Source: Planctomycetota bacterium
Lineage (GTDB): Bacteria > Planctomycetota > UBA1135 > JADKAF01
Reading direction: 5' to 3'
Length of the DNA stretch: 64,000 nt
Assembly (NCBI GenBank): GCA_016719295.1
Contig: JADKAF010000001.1
Span: 6,696,001-6,760,000 of the forward strand
This document shows, in pieces, positions 51,257-61,293 of the stretch. Both the position numbers and the translations under genes were made by a program. How positions within the stretch are numbered: the first letter of the stretch is position 1; each line of letters opens with the position of its first letter. Below the pieces are notes generated by a model. It was not told the DNA's origin and searched no databases. It worked only from the letters and a program-made list of their open reading frames with translations.

Positions 51257-53215
51257 TCAGCGCACCTGGAAGCCCAGCCCGTGCGAAGCTCCGAGCTGGC
51301 CGGCTTGGTCCAGCACCAGCACCTGCGCCCACATCGGCGCGCGGGCGAGGGCGGGATCGCGCGGTACGAGCGGGAAGTCCCACTGCACGCTGCGCTGCGT
51401 CGGCGCGAGGAGCGAGCCGAGCTGGACCTCGAAGGCGACGAGGAGCTCGCAGGTCGCGCTGCCGCCGCTCGAGAGCGCGATGGGGAGCGGTGCGCCGAGC
51501 CACTGCGTGCGAGAGGAGCCGAGCGCGAGGACCGCGTAGCCGCCGGCGGGCAGCTCGTCCGCGCGCAGCGCGAACGGCGCGCCGCGTTGCGGGAGGTCGA
51601 GGCCGATCAAGGTCGGAGCGAAGGTCATGGGCTGGCTCGCGCAGCCGCGACCGAAGTTCGCCGAGAGCTGCGCCGAGTCCCACGCGAAGGTCGCGTCGTA
51701 GAGGCGCTGCCAGTCGGTCGTCTCGCGGTACTGCGTGAGGACGCGCAAGCGCACGCGGCCGTTGGGGGCGATGTGGCCTGGCTGGAACGCGAAGCCAGCC
51801 GGAGCGTAGGCGCGCAGATGGATGCCGCCGGGGTAGACGTTGCCGTTGCCGCTCGGGCGCGACCAGCGATCGGCAGCGCTCCCGGGGCCTTGGCTGCGCC
51901 AGCGGAGCGGAGCGGCGGGCGAGATGTCTCCGCCGCCGAGATAGCTCGGGCCGAGCGGAGTCCAGGTCTGCTGGATCCAATCGTAGAGCTCGATCCGCGC
52001 GAGCTCGAGGAGCTCGAGCTCGGCGTCGTCGGTCCCTGCGTCGTAGGGCAACGCGAGGTTCGGTCCTTCGAGGTGCGCACCGTGCAGGTAGAGCACCGCG
52101 TCGAAGCTCAGCGCATCGAGCGAGCCGCCGTCGACGAAGCCGTAGGGCAGCAGGTCGTACTCGAACTCGTCCCAGAGCTGGAGCGGCTGCGAGAGCAGCA
52201 CGGGCTGCGAGTCGTTGAAGGCGACGGCGAGGCAGCGATCGTCGAGGGTGCGGCCGTCGGCGATGGGGACCACCGGCACGACGGTCGTGCGGAAGCGCGA
52301 GGCGTTGCCCGTGCGAGGATCGAGGCGCTCCTGCGGCGCGTACTCCTCGAGTCGGCCCCAAGGCTGGAAGCCGCGACCGTCTTGGAAGTCGAGCTCGAGC
52401 GAGAGCGCATCCCAGCGATGCGCGACATCGAAGTTGCCGGCCGTCAGCAGCGCGCGCACGACGAACTGGAACGCGACCTCGCGCCCGCGCGGTGTGTTCT
52501 GCACGAGCTCGGCGGTCGCGGGACCGTGCGCGATCATCGGCCCCGGATGCAGCGAAGCTCCCAGCGGATCCCAGCGCTGCGACCAGGGCAGCGCTTCGGG
52601 CCACTCGGCGGGGATCGCCGAGCTGCCCGTATCCCACTTCCAGCGCGCATCCACCGGATAGCCGCGCGGCAGCGCATCGAAGAGGTTCGACACGGCTCCG
52701 CCGGGAAAGCTCGGAAAGTCGTGCATCGCCGGGATGGGCTGGTTCCCGATCAGCGCCTCGAAGCCCATGCGCAGGAGATAGCGCTCTTCGGCCGGATCGA
52801 GGTAGCCGCTTCCGCCGAGCTGCGGTGGTGGCACGGGGACGCCGAGACCGAGATCGCTGCCGCCGTCGCGGTAGAGCAGCGCGGTCAAGCGGTAGCGCAG
52901 GAGGAAGGTGCCCACCGGCACCGCCGGTCCGCCGCGGAAGACGAAGCGCTCTTCGATCTCGTGGGGGATCCCCGACTCCAGCCACGCCGAGATCCGGCAG
53001 GCTCCGTCCTCTCGCTCGAGCGCGGAGAGGGGGCCCTCCACCGACTGGAACGCGAAGTCCTCTTCTCCGCCGCCGGTCCCGTGGCTGATGGGCGCGATGC
53101 GCACCTGGCCGCTCGCGGCGGAGGCGCCGACCGAGCCGAGCGCCAGAGCGAGCGCTAGGGTGCGGAGGGGCACGTCGGCGAAGCGCCGGCGGATCGACGG
53201 GAGGCGTGAGAGCAC
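51257..53215 (-). CDS. Secreted protein with shared C-terminal module
   Basis: 652 residues from GTG 53215, four bases after the stop of the second RND gene; a GTG at 53173 (MPLRTLALALALGSVGASAA) starts just before the hydrophobic core and is a strong alternative. An ATG at 53296 would overlap the RND gene. The mature part is beta-rich and unrecognised (RWDALSLELDFQDGRGFQPW, ELYDWIQQTWTPLG, YPGGIHLRAYAPAGF). The last 120 residues are the shared module: FGRGCASQPMTFAPTLIGLD, GYAVLALGSSRTQWLGAPLP and RAPMWAQVLVLDQAGQLGAS. It may be cotranscribed with the efflux operon or have its own promoter within it. Confidence 0.7.
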   Translation of the reverse strand: MLSRLPSIRRRFADVPLRTLALALALGSVGASAASGQVRIAPISHGTGGGEEDFAFQSVEGPLSALEREDGACRISAWLESGIPHEIEERFVFRGGPAVPVGTFLLRYRLTALLYRDGGSDLGLGVPVPPPQLGGSGYLDPAEERYLLRMGFEALIGNQPIPAMHDFPSFPGGAVSNLFDALPRGYPVDARWKWDTGSSAIPAEWPEALPWSQRWDPLGASLHPGPMIAHGPATAELVQNTPRGREVAFQFVVRALLTAGNFDVAHRWDALSLELDFQDGRGFQPWGRLEEYAPQERLDPRTGNASRFRTTVVPVVPIADGRTLDDRCLAVAFNDSQPVLLSQPLQLWDEFEYDLLPYGFVDGGSLDALSFDAVLYLHGAHLEGPNLALPYDAGTDDAELELLELARIELYDWIQQTWTPLGPSYLGGGDISPAAPLRWRSQGPGSAADRWSRPSGNGNVYPGGIHLRAYAPAGFAFQPGHIAPNGRVRLRVLTQYRETTDWQRLYDATFAWDSAQLSANFGRGCASQPMTFAPTLIGLDLPQRGAPFALRADELPAGGYAVLALGSSRTQWLGAPLPIALSSGGSATCELLVAFEVQLGSLLAPTQRSVQWDFPLVPRDPALARAPMWAQVLVLDQAGQLGASHGLGFQVR

Positions 53216-53219
53216 GCGA

Positions 53220-56200
53220 TCATGTTCCACTCGTTGGTGGGACTCGTCCAGGCGAGGGAGACGCCGCGTCGAGCCCCACGCCGGCAAGCGGGCCATCGGT
53301 TCGCGGGCCGGCCGACTTGAGGCCGAAGATGGGCCAGCTCCGCCACGACAGCACCGCTTCGCGCAGCGCGATCGAGAGGTCGTCGATCAGGGTGTAGAGC
53401 AGCGGGACGACCCAGAGGGTGAACAAGGTCGCGATCGAGAGCCCGCCGATGACGGTGATCGAGAGCGTCTGGTACGAGATGCCGCCCCGCGGTGGCTGCC
53501 CGTCGAGCGCGGAGGGGATGAGCCCCGCGACGGTGGTGAGCGTCGTCATCAAGATGGGGCGGAGGCGCGCCGAGGACGCTTCCAGCGTCGCGCGCTCGCG
53601 CGTCATGCTCGCGTCGCCGCGCTGCGCGGCCTCACCGCGCATGCGGTTGATGTGGTCGATGAGCACCACGCCGTTGTTCACGACGATGCCGACGAGGATC
53701 ACCAGGCCGATCATCGCGACGATGTCCTGCGGCACGTCGCAGACGACGAGCGACCAGTAGGCACCCGCGAACGCGAACGGCAGCGTCAGCACGATCGAGA
53801 TCGGGAGGAGCCAGCTCTCGAAGAGGACGCCCATCAGCAGGTACACCAGGATGATCCCGACGAGCAGCGCCTCCATCATCGAGCGCATGTCGTTCTGGAA
53901 CTGCTGCATGCCGCCGGCCTCCTCGAAGACGTAGCCGGGCGGGAGCTGCACCTCGCGCATGACGTCGGACATCGCCTTCCAGCCGACGCTCTGGTCCAGG
54001 CCCTCGCGCACGCGCGCCGAGACGCTGACGGAAGCGCGGCCATTGCGGCGCGAGATCGAGGAGGGCGCCGCCTCGGCCTCGAAGGTCGCGAACGCGCCCA
54101 GGCGCTGCGCCGCGCCGCCGGCGGAGAAGACCTGCAGGTCCTCCAAGCGCTGGAGGTCGTCGTCGGCGTTCTTGCCGTACTCCAGGATGAGCGGGATCTC
54201 GTTGCCGCCGACGGGGATGCGCGCGACCTGGAAGCCGGAGAGGCCCCATTGCACGGTGCGCGCAACGGCGTCGGGGCTGATCGAGGCGTTCGCGCTCTCG
54301 CTGCGATCGATCGAGACGCGCACCTCCTCTCGGCCCTCCATCAGCGAGGTCTCGACGGAGTCCAGGTCGGGATGGAGCTCCAGCCGCTGCTCGACGCTGC
54401 GGGCGAGCTCGCTCACGCGTGAGGAATCTGGTCCTTGGATGCGGATGCCGACGCGCCCCATCCCCTCGGCGGACCCGCGTTGGAACTCGTTGTCGGAGGA
54501 AGGGAAGGAGAGCTCGACGCCCGGCCGCGGCGGCAGGACCGTCTTCAAGTCTTCGATGATCGCCGCGTGGCGGTCCGGGTGGAGCTGGTCGGGGAAGAAG
54601 ACCTTGAGCTGCCCTTCGCCGGCGCGGCGCAGCCGCACCGAGACGTTGTTGATGCCGAGGCGCTCTTTGTGCGGCTCGAGCAGGGCCTCGTAGCTGCGCG
54701 CGACGCGGTCGGAGTCCTCCAGAGTGAAGTTCTTCTGGAAGCCGAGCTCGATGGTGATCGACGGCTCTTGGAGCTGCTGCTGCACTGCGCGCTTCACGAG
54801 CGAGCTCGCCGGCTGGATCGAGGCCGCGCACGCGATGGCGAACACGAGCGCGAGGATGCGGTGGCGGAGCACCCACGCGACCCAGCGCTCGTTCCACCTC
54901 GCGAGGCGCGCCGTGAACCCGTGGGTGGAGGAGAAGCCCCTGCCGGAGCGGTCGTCGCCGACCAGGCGCGCGCCAGCGGCGGGGATCAGCCAGAGCGCCG
55001 CGAAGAGCGAGGCGATGAGCGAGGTGCACACCGGCACGCCGATGCCCCCGAAGACCATCGAGAACATCGGGTTCCTGGTCATGAACATCAGCGGCGCGAA
55101 GACGGCGACGGTGGTCAGCGTCGCCAGCGTGATCGCGAGCCCCATCTCGCGGGCGCCGCGCACGGACGCTAGAAACGCGCCCTCGCCCATCTCTCGACGC
55201 CGATAGATGTTCTCGACCACCACGACGGCGTTGTCGACGAGCATGCCGAGCGCCAGCGTGATGCCCATCATCGTGAGCAGGTTGAAGCTGTCGCCGGTGC
55301 TCCAGAGCCAGACCAGCGTCGCGGTGAGCGAGACCGGGATCGCCAGCGCGATCAGCAGGGTCATCCGCAGGTGGCGCAGGAAAAGCCAGAGCACGCCGAT
55401 CGCGATCGCGGCGCCGTAGATCGCGGTCTCGCCGAGCGAGCGGATCGACGCCTTGATCATGGTTCCCTGGTCGAAGATCGTGCGGTAGTCGAAGCCGTTC
55501 AGGTCGGTGCGCGCGTGCAGCTCGCTCAGCGCGACGTCCAAGCGCTCGCAGACGTCGACGGTGTTGGCGTCGGAGGTCTTCGAGATCCCGCAGAAGAACG
55601 AGTCCTGCCCGTTCACGCGCGAGACCCACTCGACTTTGCCCTGCTCGTAGACGACCTGCGCCACGTCGCCGAGGCGGAGGCCGGGGCGGATCGGCATCGC
55701 CTCGATGCGCTCGATGGTCTCCAGGCGCGCGTCGACGCGCAGCAGGAACTCGCGGTCCCCGTCCTTCAGGCGCCCCGCGGGCTCGGCGAAGTTCTCGGTG
55801 CGGAAGCGCTGCACCAGGCTGCCGATGTCGATGCCGAGATCGCGCACGCGCTCTTCGTCGAGCTGCACGCGGACGCTGCGGTCCCGCCCGCCGAAGATCT
55901 GCACGCGCGCGACGCCGTCGACACCCGCCAGGTAGGGCTCGACCACGTCGTCGAGCAGCTCCTGCGTGCGGGCGTCGCGCGAGTCGAAGGTCAGCGCGGC
56001 CATGATCACCGGCGCGCCGTCGTCCAGGTTGAACGCCCAGACGAAGATGCGGTCGACGTCCTCGGGCAGGTCCACGCGCGCGCGCTCGCAGCGGTCGCGC
56101 ACCTCGGCCTTCGCGAGCCCGAGGTCCATGCTCTGCTCGAAGGCGACGCGGATGCTCGCCATGTTGCCGTCGGAGCGCGAGGAGATCTCGGAGACGCCGC

Positions 56201-56453
56201 GCACGGTGCGGAGCGCCTCCTCGAGCGGTCGCGCGACCTTCTCCTCGGTCTCGCGCGGGCCGTAGTCGCGGAGCGGCACCATCACGGTGACGACCTTGTT
56301 GCCCTCGCCGCCGGGGATCAGCTTCAGCGGGATGCGCATGGCCGCGAGGAGCCCGACGACGCCGAGTGCCAGGATCACCATCGCGACGGTGACGGGGCGG
56401 CGCACGACCGTGGCGATCGTCCCGCGCTCGTCCTTCACTTCAAGCCGGCTCAT
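53220..56453 (-). CDS. RND efflux transporter, second subunit
   Basis: 1,077 residues with the RND pattern: an N-terminal helix (VAMVILALGVVGLLAAM), a large periplasmic part (GVDGVARVQIFGGRDRSVRV), helices 2-6 with the proton-relay segment GITLALGMLVDNAVVVVENI (D407, the second aspartate of AcrB replaced by asparagine), a second periplasmic part and helices 8-12 ending GGLSIATLFTLWVVPLLYTL. Length is slightly above the usual 1,040. The start overlaps the stop of the first RND gene in ATGA. With two RND subunits and one fusion protein it resembles heteromeric pumps such as MdtABC. No outer-membrane TolC-like gene is present in the window. Confidence 0.92.
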   Translation of the reverse strand: MSRLEVKDERGTIATVVRRPVTVAMVILALGVVGLLAAMRIPLKLIPGGEGNKVVTVMVPLRDYGPRETEEKVARPLEEALRTVRGVSEISSRSDGNMASIRVAFEQSMDLGLAKAEVRDRCERARVDLPEDVDRIFVWAFNLDDGAPVIMAALTFDSRDARTQELLDDVVEPYLAGVDGVARVQIFGGRDRSVRVQLDEERVRDLGIDIGSLVQRFRTENFAEPAGRLKDGDREFLLRVDARLETIERIEAMPIRPGLRLGDVAQVVYEQGKVEWVSRVNGQDSFFCGISKTSDANTVDVCERLDVALSELHARTDLNGFDYRTIFDQGTMIKASIRSLGETAIYGAAIAIGVLWLFLRHLRMTLLIALAIPVSLTATLVWLWSTGDSFNLLTMMGITLALGMLVDNAVVVVENIYRRREMGEGAFLASVRGAREMGLAITLATLTTVAVFAPLMFMTRNPMFSMVFGGIGVPVCTSLIASLFAALWLIPAAGARLVGDDRSGRGFSSTHGFTARLARWNERWVAWVLRHRILALVFAIACAASIQPASSLVKRAVQQQLQEPSITIELGFQKNFTLEDSDRVARSYEALLEPHKERLGINNVSVRLRRAGEGQLKVFFPDQLHPDRHAAIIEDLKTVLPPRPGVELSFPSSDNEFQRGSAEGMGRVGIRIQGPDSSRVSELARSVEQRLELHPDLDSVETSLMEGREEVRVSIDRSESANASISPDAVARTVQWGLSGFQVARIPVGGNEIPLILEYGKNADDDLQRLEDLQVFSAGGAAQRLGAFATFEAEAAPSSISRRNGRASVSVSARVREGLDQSVGWKAMSDVMREVQLPPGYVFEEAGGMQQFQNDMRSMMEALLVGIILVYLLMGVLFESWLLPISIVLTLPFAFAGAYWSLVVCDVPQDIVAMIGLVILVGIVVNNGVVLIDHINRMRGEAAQRGDASMTRERATLEASSARLRPILMTTLTTVAGLIPSALDGQPPRGGISYQTLSITVIGGLSIATLFTLWVVPLLYTLIDDLSIALREAVLSWRSWPIFGLKSAGPRTDGPLAGVGLDAASPSPGRVPPTSGT

Positions 56454-59400
56454 GTCGAGGCCTCCGCCGCGCTCGCCGCCGCGTCGGCGCGGCCGCGCCG
56501 ATCGAAGCGCGCCACCAGACTATAGAGGACGGGGATCACGACGAGGGTGAGGAGGGTGCTCGAGCTCAGGCCGGCGATCACGGTGAGGGCCATCGGGGCG
56601 CGGAGCTCGTTGCCCTCGCCGGCCAGGAGCATCGGAGAGAGCCCCAGCACCGTGGTCAGCGTCGTCATCAAGATCGGCCGGAGCCGCGTCTGCGCCGCTT
56701 CCAGGATCGCCGAGCGCGCTTCCTCGCCTTGCTCGCGACGCTGGTTGATGCGGTCGATGAGCACGATCGCGTTGTTCACGACGATGCCGGCCAGCATGAT
56801 CAGGCCGAGGAAGACGACGACCGAGAGCGGGACCTTCGCGAGGTCGAGGGCGAAGATGACGCCGACGCCGGCGAGCGGGACCGCGCCGAGGATGAGGAAG
56901 GGCTGCAGCACCGACTCGAACTGCGAGGCCATCACGACGTAGACGAGGAAGATCGCGAGGAGGAGCGCGAAGCGCAGGGATCCCAACGCCTGCTCCATCT
57001 CGCGCTTCTGGCCCCCGAGCACGACCTCGTAGCCGAGCGGCGCTTCGACATCGAGCAGCGCCGCTTCGATCTCGTCCGAGATGCCGCCCAAGTCGAAGGT
57101 CTCCGGCACGACGGTGACGACCGCGGCGCGCCGGTTCCCGATGCGGCGGATCTCGGCCGGGCCGTAGACCTCTTCCAGGTCGGCGAGCTGCGCGAGCGGG
57201 CGCCCCTCGATCTCGAGCTCTTCGAGCCGCGAGCGACCCCAGCGCTCTTCCTCGGGCGCGAGCACCACGATCGGCACGCGGCGATCACCCTCGTTGAACT
57301 GGCTCGCCACGACGCCTTGATACCCCGCTTGCACCGCGCGCGCGGCCTGCGCGAGGTCGATGCCCTGCAGGGCGAGCTCCTCGCGGCGAAAGGTGATGCG
57401 AAGCTCGGGCTTGCCGCGGCGGAGCGAAGAACGCGCATCCTTCACTCCCGGCACGGTGCGCACGGCGGCCACGATCTCGTCCGCGAGCCGCGTGAGCTCC
57501 TCGCGGTCCTTGCCGCGCACCTCGATCTCGATCGGCGCGGCGATCGACATCAGCGTCGGGCGGCGGACCTGCGGCGGCGTGCGCACCTCGAGCGACTTGC
57601 GCACGAGGTCCAAGGCCTGCTGCTCGACCGCGCGCTCGCGCGCGGCGAGCTCGGGCCCTCGCTTCACGTGCACGGTGAGCGCGCAGACGTGCGGACCTTC
57701 GTCGGTCTTCTGCAGCTCGTCGCTCTCCGTGCCGACGGTCGCGACGGTGAATTCCACGTCGGGCAGCGCGCGGACGCCGGACTCGATCGCGCGCATCGCG
57801 TCGTCGGTGCGCGCGAGACGCGTGCCCACGTCGAGCGAGAAGTCGAGCGTGAACTCGCCTTGGTAGACGTCCGGCATGAGCTGCGTGCCGAGTCGAGGCA
57901 CGCGCATCGCGGCCGCCGCGGCGAGCAGCAGCGTCAGGAGCAGCACGGTCCAGCGCCAGCGCAGCGATGCGCGCAGCAGGAGCACGTAGAGCGCCGCGAC
58001 GCGCGTATAGGCGAACTCGAAGGCGTTGGTGACGAGGTCGAGAGCGAAGCGCAGCACGCGCCAGAGGCCGCCGCCGACGAGGACGAATAAGCCGGAGAGC
58101 AGTGCCAGGAGCGCGAGCAAGACGCGCCCGGCGAGCAGCAGCAAGTCGCGCGGAAGGAAGAGCGCGCCGCGGAAGACGTGCCGCGAGCCGTCGGTGCGGC
58201 GGAAGCCGGCGAAGAGATCGCCTGCGGCGGGCAGCGTGCGCGGCCGCGCCGGCTTTCCCGGCGCGCTCAGCGTCACCAGCACGGGGATGAAGAAGAGCGC
58301 GACGGCCAGGCTCACCGTCAACGAGCTCACGACCGCGATCGACTGGTCGCCGAACATCTGCCCGGCGATGCCCTCGACGAACACGATGGGGAAGAAGACC
58401 GCCACCGTGGTGAGCGTCGAGGCGATGACCGCGCCGCCGACCTCGCGCGTGCCGCGCACCGCGGCGCGGAGGCGCGGGTCGCCCTCGGCCTGGCAGCGCG
58501 CGATCGACTCCAGCACGACGATCGAGTTGTCGACCAGCATGCCGATGCCGAGCGCCAGCCCGCCGAGCGACATGATGTTCATCGTCACGCCGGCCATGTA
58601 CATCGGCGCGAAGGTCGCGATCACCGAGATCGGGATCGAGAGCGCGATGATGAGCGTGCCGGCGATCTGGCGCAGGAAGAGATAGAGCACGATCACGGCG
58701 AGCAGGCCGCCCTGCATCGCCGCGTCGAGCACTTCCTGGGTCGACTGCTCGACGAAGCGCGATTGGTCGGTGAGCTGCGTGAGATGCACACCCTCGGGCA
58801 GGCGGAACGCGAGGAACCCGGTCAGCGCCTCACGCTCTTGCCGCGCGCGCATCGCCGCCATGCGATCGCCGCCCGCGCCGGCGGCATCGCCCGCGCCGAG
58901 CGAGTCCGCGCCGTAGCGCGCGCCGGTGCGCTGTACATAGGCCTGCTGCGCGGCGGTGCCGAAGACCCTTTCCCGCACGCGGCGCGCGACCTCGACCAAG
59001 TTCGCCTCGGCTTCGCGGTAGATCGCGATCTCCACGGCCGCGCGCCCGTCGATGCGCGTGATCACCTCGCGCTCGCGGTCGGTGATCTCGACCTCGGCGA
59101 CGTCGCCGAGGCGGATCCGCTGCCCGCCGGGCAGCGTGAGCAGCAGCTCGCGGATGTCCTCGGCGCTGCGGAACTCGTTCACCGTGCGCACGAGGTATTC
59201 GGTGTCGCCTTCGCGGAGCAGGCCTCCGGTGCGATTGAGGTTCGCGTTGGTGACCAGCGTGGAGAGCTGCTCGGAGGAGAGCCCGCGGCGGCGCAGCTCG
59301 GCCGCGCGGAAGGAGATGCGGTACTCCTTCTCGTCGCCGCCGCGGACACGCGCCGCCGCGACGCCGTCGAGCCCCTCCAGGTCTTCCTTGATCGTCTTGT

Positions 59401-59896
59401 CGGCGTACTCGCGGAGCTCGCGCAGCGTGAGGTTGCCGGAGACGCCGATGCGCAGGATGGGGTCGAGGTTCGGGTCGTAGTGCAGGAGGATCGGCTGCTC
59501 GGCGCCCTCGGGGAGGAAGACCGAGTTCAGCTTCTCGCGCACGTCCTGCACGGCGAAGGTCATCGGCGTCCCCCAATCGAACTCGAGCAGCACGTCGGAG
59601 GTCTCGGCGCGCGAGATGCTCCAGATGCGCACGAGCGCGGGGACGGTGGCGAGCTCCTCCTGCAGGCGGCGCGTGACGCGCTCCTCGACGTCGTCGGGCG
59701 TCGCGCCGGGGAACTCCGTGCGCACCGTGATCGTCGGGTAGGCGATCTCGGGCAGCAGCGTGACCTGGAGCTTCCGCAGCGAGACGAAGCCGAAGACCAC
59801 GATGGCGAGCACGGCCATCGTGATGCCGATCGGTCGACGAACCGGCAGCGAGAGGCTCGGATCGAGGCGGCTCTCGGGGAGCAGCTCCGCGCTCAC
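56450..59896 (-). CDS. RND efflux transporter, first subunit
   Basis: 1,148 residues, longer than typical. N-terminus MSAELLPESRLDPSLSLPVR followed by the first helix; periplasmic part with VEERVTRRLQEELATV; proton-relay helix GGLALGIGMLVDNSIVVLES with D456. Two insertions stand out: a glycine/alanine-rich segment of about 45 residues at 313-357 (RYGADSLGAGDAAGAGGD) and an extra hydrophobic segment of about 50 residues between helix 6 and the second half (LLLAGRVLLALLALLSGLFV). The GTG start overlaps the stop of the fusion-protein gene in GTGA, and the stop overlaps the next RND gene in ATGA. Confidence 0.92.
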   Translation of the reverse strand: MSAELLPESRLDPSLSLPVRRPIGITMAVLAIVVFGFVSLRKLQVTLLPEIAYPTITVRTEFPGATPDDVEERVTRRLQEELATVPALVRIWSISRAETSDVLLEFDWGTPMTFAVQDVREKLNSVFLPEGAEQPILLHYDPNLDPILRIGVSGNLTLRELREYADKTIKEDLEGLDGVAAARVRGGDEKEYRISFRAAELRRRGLSSEQLSTLVTNANLNRTGGLLREGDTEYLVRTVNEFRSAEDIRELLLTLPGGQRIRLGDVAEVEITDREREVITRIDGRAAVEIAIYREAEANLVEVARRVRERVFGTAAQQAYVQRTGARYGADSLGAGDAAGAGGDRMAAMRARQEREALTGFLAFRLPEGVHLTQLTDQSRFVEQSTQEVLDAAMQGGLLAVIVLYLFLRQIAGTLIIALSIPISVIATFAPMYMAGVTMNIMSLGGLALGIGMLVDNSIVVLESIARCQAEGDPRLRAAVRGTREVGGAVIASTLTTVAVFFPIVFVEGIAGQMFGDQSIAVVSSLTVSLAVALFFIPVLVTLSAPGKPARPRTLPAAGDLFAGFRRTDGSRHVFRGALFLPRDLLLLAGRVLLALLALLSGLFVLVGGGLWRVLRFALDLVTNAFEFAYTRVAALYVLLLRASLRWRWTVLLLTLLLAAAAAMRVPRLGTQLMPDVYQGEFTLDFSLDVGTRLARTDDAMRAIESGVRALPDVEFTVATVGTESDELQKTDEGPHVCALTVHVKRGPELAARERAVEQQALDLVRKSLEVRTPPQVRRPTLMSIAAPIEIEVRGKDREELTRLADEIVAAVRTVPGVKDARSSLRRGKPELRITFRREELALQGIDLAQAARAVQAGYQGVVASQFNEGDRRVPIVVLAPEEERWGRSRLEELEIEGRPLAQLADLEEVYGPAEIRRIGNRRAAVVTVVPETFDLGGISDEIEAALLDVEAPLGYEVVLGGQKREMEQALGSLRFALLLAIFLVYVVMASQFESVLQPFLILGAVPLAGVGVIFALDLAKVPLSVVVFLGLIMLAGIVVNNAIVLIDRINQRREQGEEARSAILEAAQTRLRPILMTTLTTVLGLSPMLLAGEGNELRAPMALTVIAGLSSSTLLTLVVIPVLYSLVARFDRRGRADAAASAAEAST

Positions 59897-61293
59897 GGCG
59901 CGTCCACCACGTCGACCTTCTTGCCGTCCTCGAGCTCGTCCATGCCCAGGAGCACGATGCGGTCGTCGGGGCGCAGGTAGGCCGCGGCTTCGGCCTCCGA
60001 CACGCTGCCATCGAGGTCCAGGTTCAGCGCCTCCACGTGCGTGTCGTCGCTGAAGCCGACCTCGAGCTCGATGCGTCGCGCGAGGCCGTCGCGGATCACG
60101 AAGATCTGCGTGCGGCGCCCTTCGCGCAGCAGCGCCTTCTTCGGCACGAGCCAGGGCGAGTCCTTCTCGGCGAGGATGATGCGCACGCGCACCGAGCGCC
60201 CGTGGTAGAGCGGGAAGGTGTCGAGCTCCGCCGGTGAATCGGGCTTGCGGCCGACGGTGACGCGGAAGACCCCCGCGCCGGCGACGTTCGCGGGTGCCAC
60301 GCGGATCACCTCGCGGCGGCAGACCAGCTCCTCGGGCGCCTTGCCGCTCGCGCGCACGAGCAGCGGGAGATCCGCGCGCGACGGCAGGAGCTCCACCTGC
60401 TGGCCGATCTCGATCAGCGCGCGCTCGCGCTGCGGGCGATCGAGATAGATCAAGAGATCGTCGGGTGCCAAGAGCTGGAACGCGCGCGTCGTCGGCGTGA
60501 CGAGCTGGCCGGGCTGGATGTGACGCGAGGTCAGCACGCCGGCGAACGGCGCGACGATGCGGTGATCGCGCACGCGGTCTTCCTGGATGCTCACCTCGTG
60601 GCGTGCGCGCTCGATCTTCAACGCCAGCGCGCGCACTTGGGTGGAGATCCTCTGCGCACCGATCTGCGCGACCTGCAGGTCCGACAAGGCCTGGTCCCAG
60701 GCGAAGCGCTTCTTCTCCTGCTCGTCCTTCGAGAGCAGGCCTTGCTCGGCCTGCCGACGCGCGTTCTCGAACTCGCGCTCGCTCTCGTCGAACGCGTCCT
60801 GCGCGCGGCGCAGCGCGGCGCGCGCCTCGCGCAGCGTGATGAAGAGCTGGAGGAACTCCTGCTCCGCCTCGCGCAGGGCGACGCGCGCGTTGTCGAGCGC
60901 CAGCGTCGCGGCTTCGTCGTCGATCTTCGCGAGGAGCTCGCCTTCGGCGACGTGCGCGCCTTCCTCGTGGAGCGGCAGCTCGAGCTGCGTGACGACGCCG
61001 CTCGCCTGCGGGAAGAGCTCGACCGAGTGCAGCGACTCGAGCGTGCCCACGGTCTCGATGGTCGAGGCGATCGGCCGGCGCTCGAGCGCGACGACGCGCA
61101 CGCGGACGGCTTCTTCTTTCTTGGCCTCGCCGCCCATCTTGGAGCCGCCGGCCTTCTCACCGCCGGGCGAGCAAGCCCCGAGCACCAGGAGGGAGCAGAG
61201 CGCGGCGCGCGCCAGGACGCGTGCGGTCGGAGTGCTTCGCGCGGGCAGACCGGTAGCCGCGGAGCAGGAGAGCGGGGTACGCGGGACGAGCAT
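59893..61293 (-). CDS. RND efflux periplasmic adaptor (membrane-fusion) lipoprotein
   Basis: 466 residues. From ATG 61293 a long N-region of about 27 residues precedes the lipoprotein signal core (LCSLLVLGAC, lipobox at about 38-41); no other start codon lies between. The mature part has the adaptor layout: beta-barrel/lipoyl half (TIETVGTLESLHSVELFPQA and SGVVTQLELPLHEEGAHVAE), a coiled coil of about 100 residues (EAEQEFLQLFITLREARAAL and onward), and second lipoyl and beta-barrel half (HRIVAPFAGVLTSRHIQPGQ). It connects RND pumps to an outer-membrane channel. First gene of the efflux operon, overlapping the next by four bases. Confidence 0.93.
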   Translation of the reverse strand: MLVPRTPLSCSAATGLPARSTPTARVLARAALCSLLVLGACSPGGEKAGGSKMGGEAKKEEAVRVRVVALERRPIASTIETVGTLESLHSVELFPQASGVVTQLELPLHEEGAHVAEGELLAKIDDEAATLALDNARVALREAEQEFLQLFITLREARAALRRAQDAFDESEREFENARRQAEQGLLSKDEQEKKRFAWDQALSDLQVAQIGAQRISTQVRALALKIERARHEVSIQEDRVRDHRIVAPFAGVLTSRHIQPGQLVTPTTRAFQLLAPDDLLIYLDRPQRERALIEIGQQVELLPSRADLPLLVRASGKAPEELVCRREVIRVAPANVAGAGVFRVTVGRKPDSPAELDTFPLYHGRSVRVRIILAEKDSPWLVPKKALLREGRRTQIFVIRDGLARRIELEVGFSDDTHVEALNLDLDGSVSEAEAAAYLRPDDRIVLLGMDELEDGKKVDVVDAP

